From an uncultured Candidatus Peregrinibacteria bacterium (GTDB taxonomy: Bacteria > Patescibacteriota > Gracilibacteria > UBA1369 > LOWO2-01-FULL-3): a stretch of DNA of 37,251 bases. Position numbers and translations under genes: made by a program. The notes under the pieces are model-generated. The model did no database searches and was not told the origin of the DNA. It saw nothing but the letters and a program-made list of their open reading frames with translations. The stretch covers positions 1 to 37,251 of the forward strand of contig CAINDQ010000146.1 of NCBI GenBank assembly GCA_903847465.1, given 5' to 3'. Numbering within the stretch: position 1 is the stretch's first letter; each line of letters opens with the position of its first letter. Below are positions 30,345 to 37,251 of this stretch, piece after piece.

Positions 30345-32252
30345 ATGGTTCATACGCACGAAACCCCTCTTTTCTTGACAAAAAATCAGAAAACTTCGAT
30401 GATGAATTGGGCTTTACGTAAAATTATGGGAAATTTGCTGTCCAAAATAGATGCGGAGCTGCTTCAGTTCGTTGGCGAAACGGATTTTGAAATATTGAAA
30501 GATTTGTCCACCGCAGACAAGGAGATGATTATAAAATCAGCTCCAACAATCGCTCTCGCAAATTCTACCGAGCAGTTCTTTTGGCTTGGAGATAAGGATC
30601 ACAACACTATTTACATCAATGATGTTTATCGCAAAATGACCGGCTATACTCTGGAAGAAATGGTCACCGGTAAATACAAAAGCGACCACGCCTTCACTAA
30701 AAAAAGTCAGCAAATCATCGCAAAACATCACAAACTTCGAACCAAAGGTCTTTCCTCTCAGTATGAAGCTGACGTCTTAACCAAAGATGGCAAACTCATT
30801 CCTGTCATAATCCATGGGGTGCCAACAGAAAGTGGTGGCACGATTGGACTTTTCAGTAATTTGCTGGTCATGGACAAGCTAGATCGCCAAGATCAGCTTT
30901 TATTAGACATTATAGGCTACGAAGACTTTAAAGTGATCAAAAAGCACACTAAAAAAGATGACCAAGAACAAATCGTTGAAGTCGCCAACACTATCAGAAT
31001 CGCAAACGCCATGAATCAGGCTTGTTGGCTTGGAAACAATCGTCATGAAACAATTTATTGCAATCACGTCTATCGCGAATTAACCGAATATTCTCTCGAG
31101 GAATGCTTAGGACAACAAAGCGACTTCTGTTTTGACGAAGAAAGTAAAAAAAGCATAGCGGAGCATCACAAACTCAGAACAAAAGGAGTTTCTTCTCAAT
31201 ACGAAGCCTCTTATGTCAGTAAAACAGGTAAAAAAATACCAGTTTTGGTTATTGGCTCCCCTACTAGAACGGGTGGTACCTTTGGGATCCACGTCAATAT
31301 GACGGAAATTAAAGAGTTATCGACCAATAAGCAAATTACTGATCAAATCATCCGTAATTCTTACGAAGCGATTGTTGTTTTGGATAAAAATCAACATATC
31401 AAACTTTGGAACCAAGGAGCCGCCAGAATTTTTGGATACGAAGAAGAGGAGGTTTTGAACAAAAGTATTAACGTGGTAATTCCAAACAATAAAATGGAGG
31501 AAAGCGACGACTTGATAGACATGGTGACAGAAAAAAAATTCATTAGGAATATTGAAACCCAAAGGTTAACAAAAACCAATCAGTTGATAGACGTTTCCAT
31601 TTCGCTCACAAAAGTTATCAGCCAAAATAATAAATTTATCGGATACTTGGTTATTTATCGCGACATTTCTCAGCAGAAAAAAACCAATGTTGAATTGCAA
31701 AAACGTTTCGAAACCATCCAAGACGCCTACAAAGAACTTGGCTTACAAAAGCGCCAAATCGACTACCTTTACGAGATTTCCAACGCTGCCGCGTCCTCTG
31801 CCTCATTATCTTCTCTCTCAAATCTTATCGTCAGCGCCGTCTGTATGCTTACGAAATGTGACGGCACAGTACTCCGCTTGTTCGATCCAAAAAAATCTTC
31901 TCTAGTTCTAGAATCATGCATCGGCGTCAGTCAAAAATGGCTCACCAAAAATCAGATTCCTTTTGAGAATAGTTTGGGTGAAGAGTCCGTCCACACCGGT
32001 CGCCCACTCCTCATCGACAACATCCAATCTTCTCAAAAACACAAAGGGGTAAAGCTTTTAAAACAACACAAATTTACGACCCTGATTCTTCTTCCACTCC
32101 TCCTCCCAGGAAAAATTATTGGCACAATCAGTCTGTATTCCACCGACCCTGCTAAATTCCGATTTATCGAAACCGATTTCTTGGAAAACTTTGCAAAACA
32201 ATGTGCCCTCGCTCTCTACGTAAAAACCTTGACAGAAAGCGCAAAGAAATAA
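30345..32252 (+). CDS. PAS-PAS-PAS-GAF sensor protein without output domain
   Basis: A soluble 635-residue protein. PAS1 (about 65-178) and PAS2 (about 213-325) are close duplicates of each other: both contain a WLG start, TIY-x-N-x-VYR, and a nearly identical HHKLRTKG-x-SSQYEA segment. PAS3 (about 330-445) is a regular PAS with IRNSYEAIVVLDKNQHIKLWN and a YRDISQQKK end. A helical linker (445-475) leads to a GAF domain (476-630). The protein stops there: no histidine kinase, GGDEF, EAL or phosphatase domain follows. It would sense a ligand or redox state and act by protein contact. It is divergent from the radical-SAM-like gene. Confidence 0.88.
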   Translation: MVHTHETPLFLTKNQKTSMMNWALRKIMGNLLSKIDAELLQFVGETDFEILKDLSTADKEMIIKSAPTIALANSTEQFFWLGDKDHNTIYINDVYRKMTGYTLEEMVTGKYKSDHAFTKKSQQIIAKHHKLRTKGLSSQYEADVLTKDGKLIPVIIHGVPTESGGTIGLFSNLLVMDKLDRQDQLLLDIIGYEDFKVIKKHTKKDDQEQIVEVANTIRIANAMNQACWLGNNRHETIYCNHVYRELTEYSLEECLGQQSDFCFDEESKKSIAEHHKLRTKGVSSQYEASYVSKTGKKIPVLVIGSPTRTGGTFGIHVNMTEIKELSTNKQITDQIIRNSYEAIVVLDKNQHIKLWNQGAARIFGYEEEEVLNKSINVVIPNNKMEESDDLIDMVTEKKFIRNIETQRLTKTNQLIDVSISLTKVISQNNKFIGYLVIYRDISQQKKTNVELQKRFETIQDAYKELGLQKRQIDYLYEISNAAASSASLSSLSNLIVSAVCMLTKCDGTVLRLFDPKKSSLVLESCIGVSQKWLTKNQIPFENSLGEESVHTGRPLLIDNIQSSQKHKGVKLLKQHKFTTLILLPLLLPGKIIGTISLYSTDPAKFRFIETDFLENFAKQCALALYVKTLTESAKK

Positions 32253-32272
32253 CGCCAATTTCGCTTCCAGCC

Positions 32273-32301
32273 TTTACCAAATCGCTTTTTTTTAGTATGA
32301 T
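32273..32301 (+). promoter_or_regulatory. Promoter of the PBP1A gene
   Basis: TTTACC (32273-32278), 17-nt spacer, TATGAT (32296-32301). The predicted leader is about 30 nt, with no Shine-Dalgarno sequence. Confidence 0.5.
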
Positions 32302-32337
32302 CAGATTCGCAAATTAACCAAAAAAACCATAAACATC

Positions 32338-35052
32338 ATGTTGTTAAAAAAATTTCTTCCACATAAGGAATCTGGACTGTTTAAAAAAGTACTTAACTGG
32401 GCTGTTATTGGCCTAGTTGGACTTATGCTTTTTAGTTTTATTTTTGGAATTGGAGCGGTTGCCATTTTATCTATAGGCCTCCCTGACGTTTCCAATATCG
32501 AAGCTCTTACCGCCGCCCAATCTACTCAAATTTTCGATCGTGATGGCGGACTTATTTATACGATTCACGGCTCCGAAAATAGAGAGTTTGTCGCCTATGA
32601 TCAAATCTCTACAAGCTTGGTAAACGCTACAGTTTCTATTGAAGATGACAAGTTTTGGCAACATGGAGGCTTCGACATTTTTGCTCTCGGAAAAGCGGCT
32701 TTGCACGAAGTTTTTGGTATCGGCGCACAACGTGGAGGCTCAACGATTACTCAGCAATATATCAAGAATACTTTTCTTTCACCTGAACGAAGTTATTTGA
32801 GAAAAATCAAGGAACTTATTCTTGCTGTCAGACTCGAAAATGCCTATTCAAAACAACAAATTTTGGAACTTTATTTGAACCGAATCCCTTACGGAAACAA
32901 TGCTTTTGGTAGCCAAAAAGCGGCTCAAATTTATTTTGGAAAAACTGCAAAAGATTTGGACTTGGCGGAAAGCGCCATCTTGGCCTCCCTTCCTCAAGCC
33001 CCAAGTTTTTACAATCCTTACGGTGAAAATAAAAGCTCTCATTTACTAAAAGAATTTTCTCAAAACGAAATTTTTTATCGAAAAATTAGCAGCGAAGCGG
33101 ATCTCGAGGCAAGCGAATATGTTCGTGGATTAATAGGCAAACATGTTCAAATTTCCGCAGACAAAGAAATCTATCTGCAAGGCCGTACCGACCTAGTTTT
33201 GAAACGCATGTACGAACTTGGCTACATCACCACAGAACAAAGACAGCAGGCCTTAAACGAACTCCAGTTAACCACTTTCAACGAATACCACGAGTCTATA
33301 AAGGCTCCGCATTTCGTTTTCTATATCAAGCAAATTCTCGAAGACAAATATGGCAAAGATATTGTTGAACGCGGAGGTTTGAAAGTTTACACAACCTTGG
33401 ATCCAAAACTTCAAGAATATTCCGAACAAGTCATTGATGCGCAAGGAGAAAATACTCAAACAAAATATAAAACCAACAACGCCGCCGCAATGACCATCGA
33501 CACAAAAACAGGTCAAATTTTGGCGATGGTTGGTTCCAGAGATTACTTTAACGAAGACATTGATGGAAACGTAAACGTACTCTTCCGTCCACGCCAACCA
33601 GGTTCTTCTTTCAAGCCGATCGTCTACGCAAGAGCTTTTGAAGAAGGCTACGGCCCAGGAAGCGTAGTCTATGACGTCCCAACAAAAATAGGCGCAGATC
33701 GTCCATCCAATTTTGATGGCAAATGGCTAGGTCAAGTCAACCTCAGAACCGCCCTTGGAAAATCCCGAAACATTCCCGCAATAAAAGCTTATTTCTTAGC
33801 AAAAGAACAAGACTCAATTATAGATTTTGCCGTAAAACTTGGCATAACCGTGCTCGATAAAAGCCGCAGTTATGGCTACCCATTGGCTATCGGCGCAGGA
33901 GAAATTCCGCCTGTGGAAATGCTTACCGCTTATGCTACTTTCGCAAACAATGGCCTTCGTCCTGAAATTTCAGGAATCCTGAAAGTGGTTAATTCCAACG
34001 GAGACATTCTCGAAGAATGGAGACAAAAAGAACTTGTATCCGCTTTGGATCCGCAGATTGCTTATTTAATAAACAGCATTCTTTCTGATCAAAACGCTTC
34101 AGTCGGCCCAGCCTTGTATGTTTCAGGAAAAACTAATGCCGCAAAAACAGGAACAAGTACAAAAGAAAACAAGAAGGACGCTCGCGAACAAGGACAATAT
34201 ACGGTTGCTCCGAGTGACTGTTGGACAATTGGATATACGCCAGAAATTGCCACTGTTGTTTGGGCTGGAAATACAGACGGATCGGGTCTTGGCTACACAG
34301 CTGATGGTTACAATATCGCCGCTCCAATTTTCACAAAAATAATGACCAAGGCTTTGGAAAATATTCCAAACATGCCATTCCCTGAACCAGAAGGAATTAA
34401 GCATATTGAAATTAGCAAAGCTTCGGGCCTTCTTCCTGGACCAGACACTCCTCCGGAGATGATTGTCTCAGAAGTTTTCGCTTCGTCAGGCATTCCAACT
34501 CAACAAGAATCACTTTTTTACAAAGTTAAAATTGATAAAGTTTCTGGAAAATTGGCCACAGAATTTACGCCTCCAGACGCAGTAGAAGAGGTCACTTACC
34601 AAAATTATAGCGATATCGCCGACCTTTTTAACTGGAACCAAGAAATAAAAGATTACTTCTCTTCCTTGGACCCAGCCACTCATCCGGAATTACAACAAGG
34701 CACTGTCCGCTTTGGCGCACCTCCTACAGAATATGACGACGTGCACACCGCTCAAACAGCAAATAATTTACCTTCCATTACAATTACAACCCCTTCCTCT
34801 AATTCTTCCGTCCCAAAAGGACCAACTGAAATAGACATAGAGGTAGAAGCTAAAAATGGCATAAAAGTAGTGGAATATTACTTGGACGACAAAGAAGTCT
34901 ACTCTACTTCAACCGAGCCATACACGGGGCGCATCAATATTTCCAAGTTTTTGGAAGACGGCTCAAGCCACCTAATCGTTGCAAAAATCGTCGATTCTAT
35001 GGGATATAGCGCCCAGTCGGCTATCGAGATCAGAGTGGTGGCAGAAGAGTAG
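32338..35052 (+). CDS. Class A penicillin-binding protein (PBP1A-like) with C-terminal Ig-like domain
   Basis: A bifunctional peptidoglycan synthase of 904 residues. After a short cytoplasmic tail and one transmembrane helix (about 20-48) comes the GT51 transglycosylase: EDDKFWQHGG with catalytic E102, GGSTITQQ (133-140), and KIKELILAVRLE. The transpeptidase has all three motifs: S423-x-x-K426 in PGSSFKP, SRN (476-478) and KTGTS (603-607). From about 790 on, a linker leads to a Big-type Ig-like domain (ITITTPSSNSSVPKG to the end) that may bind the wall. It shows that the organism builds its own cross-linked peptidoglycan. A terminator follows at 35085. Confidence 0.95.
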   Translation: MLLKKFLPHKESGLFKKVLNWAVIGLVGLMLFSFIFGIGAVAILSIGLPDVSNIEALTAAQSTQIFDRDGGLIYTIHGSENREFVAYDQISTSLVNATVSIEDDKFWQHGGFDIFALGKAALHEVFGIGAQRGGSTITQQYIKNTFLSPERSYLRKIKELILAVRLENAYSKQQILELYLNRIPYGNNAFGSQKAAQIYFGKTAKDLDLAESAILASLPQAPSFYNPYGENKSSHLLKEFSQNEIFYRKISSEADLEASEYVRGLIGKHVQISADKEIYLQGRTDLVLKRMYELGYITTEQRQQALNELQLTTFNEYHESIKAPHFVFYIKQILEDKYGKDIVERGGLKVYTTLDPKLQEYSEQVIDAQGENTQTKYKTNNAAAMTIDTKTGQILAMVGSRDYFNEDIDGNVNVLFRPRQPGSSFKPIVYARAFEEGYGPGSVVYDVPTKIGADRPSNFDGKWLGQVNLRTALGKSRNIPAIKAYFLAKEQDSIIDFAVKLGITVLDKSRSYGYPLAIGAGEIPPVEMLTAYATFANNGLRPEISGILKVVNSNGDILEEWRQKELVSALDPQIAYLINSILSDQNASVGPALYVSGKTNAAKTGTSTKENKKDAREQGQYTVAPSDCWTIGYTPEIATVVWAGNTDGSGLGYTADGYNIAAPIFTKIMTKALENIPNMPFPEPEGIKHIEISKASGLLPGPDTPPEMIVSEVFASSGIPTQQESLFYKVKIDKVSGKLATEFTPPDAVEEVTYQNYSDIADLFNWNQEIKDYFSSLDPATHPELQQGTVRFGAPPTEYDDVHTAQTANNLPSITITTPSSNSSVPKGPTEIDIEVEAKNGIKVVEYYLDDKEVYSTSTEPYTGRINISKFLEDGSSHLIVAKIVDSMGYSAQSAIEIRVVAEE

Positions 35053-35084
35053 CCACGAGAGGTAGCGGGCTTGTGAAAATCATT

Positions 35085-35112
35085 TTTGGCGTCTTGCTAA
35101 TGACGCCTTTTT
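35085..35112 (+). terminator. Intrinsic terminator after the PBP1A gene
   Basis: GGCGTC (35088-35093) pairs with GACGCC (35102-35107) around an 8-nt loop, followed by five T residues (35108-35112) and preceded by five T. The next gene's promoter-like elements overlap it. Confidence 0.8.
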
Positions 35113-35122
35113 GTGTTAAAAT
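35094..35122 (+). promoter_or_regulatory. Promoter-like pair nested in the terminator
   Basis: TTGCTA (35094-35099, in the terminator loop), 17-nt spacer, TAAAAT (35117-35122). Transcription would start near 35129, after the first ATG (35126) and before the in-frame ATG at 35144. If used, the mRNA is leaderless or starts translation at 35144. Confidence 0.4.
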
Positions 35123-35125
35123 GAT

Positions 35126-36157
35126 ATGAACATAAAAACAAACATGAATTACTCTAACGAAAAACTCGAACAGCTCCGTCACCGCTGGACCACGACGCAA
35201 GGAAAGAAGCTAATCAAGATTATTAAAAATTCTCGATGCTACTTGAGCCCAGCTATTTTTCACGAAAAAATCCACAACCTTCCTGGAATCAACGACGAAG
35301 AGGTTTTGTACGGGATTGATTTGCGCGGAATAAATCTTTCCGGCTTTGATTTCCGTATTCCGATTCAAGATGGAGACGAAGGATTTTCTGAAGAGCTAGC
35401 CATCCTTTCCGGCGTTCATTTTGAAGGCGCAATTTTGAAACATTGCAATTTTTTGGACGGAAAAATTCACGAATGTCTTTTTGAAAATGCAGACATCACT
35501 CATTCCACTTTTCAAAATGCAAGCATAAATGATTGCTCTTTTAGAGAGGCGGATTTGATCGGTGTAAATTTTACCGGCACCAGATTTGCCAATTGCAACT
35601 TCACAGATGCGACAATAAAAGATGTCCTCTTAGGCTCTACTTTGGTCGACCAAAAGACAAATTTCGGGCGCATTCTGAAATCAGAAAAAGACGAAAATTA
35701 TCACTTTGCTTCAATCGAATACAAGCAATTGAAAGAAATGTATAAAAATTCCAGCCTTCACGAAATAGCAGACACATGCCATTACAAAGAGATGGTTTCC
35801 AGAAGAAAAATTACGAAACTTATCCACCCATCAAGATGGGCAAATTATATTTTCGGAGATCTTTTATGTAAATACGGAACATCTTTCGTGAGAGTATTTT
35901 TGTCTGGACTAGTCGTTATTGTTTTTTGCGCACTTCTTTATTTTGAATACGAAAGTTTGCAATACAGAATAGAAGGAGCGATGATTTCTTTTTGGGATTC
36001 TCTTTATTTTAGCGTCGTTACTTTTACCACGCTTGGTTACGGAGATTACCATGTTGTTGGGATGATGCGCTTCGTTGCCGGACTAGAAAGTTTTATTGGT
36101 GCGGCGTTAATGTCTCTATTTACAGTAGTAATTGCACGAAGAATTATTCGTGATTAA
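35126..36157 (+). CDS. Pentapeptide-repeat protein fused to a two-helix potassium channel
   Basis: The 343-residue protein has a cytoplasmic N-terminal half with pentapeptide-like repeats (about 63-170; units of the A(D/N)Lxx form such as DLRGINLSGFDF, FEGAILKHCNF, FENADITHSTFQNASI, READLIGVNFTG), expected to form a right-handed beta-helix. After a helical linker come two transmembrane helices (about 255-274 and 315-338) around a pore loop whose filter TTLGYGD (301-307) is the K+ channel signature. The channel would be a tetramer. A tethered beta-helix could sense a ligand or partner; no known gating domain (RCK/TrkA) is present. The first ATG is used; the ATG at 35144 is also possible. A fusion of this type is known from other bacteria but uncommon. 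Confidence 0.9.
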   Translation: MNIKTNMNYSNEKLEQLRHRWTTTQGKKLIKIIKNSRCYLSPAIFHEKIHNLPGINDEEVLYGIDLRGINLSGFDFRIPIQDGDEGFSEELAILSGVHFEGAILKHCNFLDGKIHECLFENADITHSTFQNASINDCSFREADLIGVNFTGTRFANCNFTDATIKDVLLGSTLVDQKTNFGRILKSEKDENYHFASIEYKQLKEMYKNSSLHEIADTCHYKEMVSRRKITKLIHPSRWANYIFGDLLCKYGTSFVRVFLSGLVVIVFCALLYFEYESLQYRIEGAMISFWDSLYFSVVTFTTLGYGDYHVVGMMRFVAGLESFIGAALMSLFTVVIARRIIRD

Positions 36158-36166
36158 TCTAAGTAC

Positions 36167-36175
36167 TGGTATAAT
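36167..36175 (+). promoter_or_regulatory. Extended -10 promoter of the O-methyltransferase gene
   Basis: TGG directly before TATAAT (36170-36175) makes an extended -10. The predicted start of transcription (36181-36182) coincides with the ATG at 36182, which predicts a leaderless mRNA. Confidence 0.55.
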
Positions 36176-36181
36176 CTGCTC

Positions 36182-36742
36182 ATGAAAAAAGTTGTAGCAG
36201 GTTTATTGAAAGATCTTCGGGAAACTATTGATGTTTATTGGAACGTTGGGCCAGAGGTCGGACAATTTTTGAATTTACTGACAAAAGAATTTGGTTGCAA
36301 AACTGTTTTAGAAATTGGGACTTCAAATGGTTACTCGGGCATTTGGATAGCTGAAGCCTTGGCCAAAAACAAGGGTCGTCTTTTCACGATTGAATCGAAT
36401 AAAAAAAAGCGTTTTGGGTTGGCCACTGAAAATTTCGATAAAGCAAAACTGCAAAAAAACATTACTCAAATTCTCGGACATGCTCCTGAAGCAATTCCCA
36501 AAACTCCAAAATTTTTTGATTTAATTTTGCTCGACGCAACAAAATACGAACACATCGATTATTTAAAAGCCGTTATTCCTCGAACAAAAAAAGGGTCAAT
36601 AATAATTGCCGATAACATAGTCTCTCATCGCCAAGAACTTCAAGATTTTTTAACAAAAGCTTTGTCGCTAAAAAACTTCAAATGCTTTGAATATAATATT
36701 GGAAAGGGTCTTCTCTTGATGATTAGGATAAATAACTCTTAA
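36182..36742 (+). CDS. O-methyltransferase family 3-like protein
   Basis: A 186-residue class I SAM-dependent methyltransferase. Motif I is VLEIGTSNGYSGIWIAEAL (from V42), motif II FTIESNKKK (acidic E at the strand end), and FDLILLDATKYEHIDYLKAVIP corresponds to the metal-binding D of the catechol-O-methyltransferase-like family, followed by GSIIIADNIVSH. This layout is typical of cation-dependent O-methyltransferases. The substrate is unknown. The gene has an extended -10 element directly at its start and no leader. Its 3' end overlaps by 20 nt the convergent RdgB/HAM1 gene. Confidence 0.87.
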   Translation: MKKVVAGLLKDLRETIDVYWNVGPEVGQFLNLLTKEFGCKTVLEIGTSNGYSGIWIAEALAKNKGRLFTIESNKKKRFGLATENFDKAKLQKNITQILGHAPEAIPKTPKFFDLILLDATKYEHIDYLKAVIPRTKKGSIIIADNIVSHRQELQDFLTKALSLKNFKCFEYNIGKGLLLMIRINNS

Positions 36743-37251
36743 CCTTGCCTATTGCCTTCCCTCTATGACTGATTTTATTCTTCTCCTCGGAGGAGATTTC
36801 GGCATACGCTTTATCCATTCCGTCAGGAATAAAACACGAACTCAGTGGCAAGCCTGATAAAATCGGGGCAAGTAATTTTTCGCTTATTCTGCCCAATGTT
36901 TCGCCCTCAAAATATTCCAAAACTCCATTTTTTTCATCAATCAGGCACGCACTGCAAACAAATTTTGCGCCCCTGTTTTCCGGCAAAACATCCTTCATTC
37001 TTTCCAGAAAATATTCAATCCACTCCTTGTCGGAAGCATTTTCTCCAGCACCCCATCTTCTCGTTTTAACCCCAAGCTCGCCCATTAGTGCGTCCACCAT
37101 AATTCCTGAATCCTCGGCCAAAGTAAGCATCCCTGTTTTATCGTAAAAATACTTTGCTTTCTTATAAGCATTCTCTGAAAAAGTTTCTCCATCCTCGACA
37201 AAATCATCCGAAGAGATATTCAGATCTCCCAGAAAAACTAGTTCAAAATCA
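36723..37251 (-). CDS. rdgB: XTP/dITP pyrophosphatase (RdgB/HAM1), N-terminus beyond right edge
   Basis: The frame is open to the right edge, beyond the internal Met at 37130. It removes non-canonical purine triphosphates (XTP, dITP) from the nucleotide pool. Visible parts, from the edge inward: VFLGDLNISSDDFVEDGETFSENAYKKAKYFY, which is the family core 'vEdGxTFxxNAxxKA', then AEDSGIMVDAL (the DDSGL active-site segment with E in place of the first D), a variable insert, and the closing SCFIPDGMDKAYAEISSEEKNKISHRGKA, matching 'fyPxGxxkTfAEmxxxeKnxiSHRgkA'. The first residues (SxNxxK motif) lie off the edge. About 175 residues are present of the usual 195. Confidence 0.9.
   Translation of the reverse strand, partial: DFELVFLGDLNISSDDFVEDGETFSENAYKKAKYFYDKTGMLTLAEDSGIMVDALMGELGVKTRRWGAGENASDKEWIEYFLERMKDVLPENRGAKFVCSACLIDEKNGVLEYFEGETLGRISEKLLAPILSGLPLSSCFIPDGMDKAYAEISSEEKNKISHRGKAIGKVKSYLS

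Overview
The window looks like chromosomal DNA of a small-genome bacterium, most likely a member of the Candidate Phyla Radiation (Patescibacteria), possibly near Peregrinibacteria. This is inferred from gene content: large cell-surface proteins with G-x-W repeats, GtrA/GT2 polymerising enzymes, an archaeal-type NMN adenylyltransferase next to nadE, several orphan radical-SAM proteins, a minimal peptidoglycan set, and starts that almost all lack Shine-Dalgarno sequences. UGA behaves as a normal stop, so this is not a UGA=Gly lineage. No phage, IS element or CRISPR array was seen.

Layout. 1-4104 (minus strand): a cobalamin-binding-like radical SAM protein cut by the left edge, a Cys-rich YkgJ-like protein, a second radical SAM protein with a repetitive N-terminus, and an orphan 166-aa protein. 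Three of these have their own near-consensus promoter. 4105-4512: a non-coding stretch whose inverted repeats fold into a multi-branched structure, a candidate structured RNA. 4513-6485: an M50 membrane protease, tRNA-Ser(GGA), a palindromic repeat, a TfoX-N protein and a membrane-anchored methyltransferase. 6565-13550 (plus strand): a holin-like small protein, a Gmad2/GerMN lipoprotein, a DedA-PAP2 fusion, an HD phosphohydrolase, an anchored protein, SmpB, NadE, an NMN adenylyltransferase and a phosphomannomutase. 13547-20071 (minus strand): a giant secreted protein and topoisomerase I.

20072-20433 is a divergent regulatory region between topA and the HU gene, with a repeated 17-nt motif near both promoters. 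After HU come a strong terminator and a second palindromic element. 20921-24179 encodes polyprenol-linked sugar functions: GtrA, a GT-C transferase and a GtrA-GT2 fusion. 24284-28072 is pheS-pheT; PheT carries two tRNA-binding OB domains instead of one. 28077-32252 holds a divergent pair: a third radical-SAM-like protein and a PAS-PAS-PAS-GAF sensor with no output domain. 32338-36742 encodes a class A penicillin-binding protein, a pentapeptide-repeat/K+ channel fusion and an O-methyltransferase. A RdgB/HAM1 pyrophosphatase is cut by the right edge.

The genes share three themes: cell-envelope building (DedA-PAP2 lipid-carrier recycling, GT-C/GtrA sugar transfer, PBP1A, phosphomannomutase, surface protein), information processing (topA, HU, pheST, smpB, tRNA-Ser) and NAD/nucleotide handling (NadE, NMNAT, HD phosphohydrolase, RdgB). 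The least explained parts are the radical SAM group, the candidate RNA at 4234-4405, and a family of structurally matching hairpins at 5340-5463 and 20762-20906.
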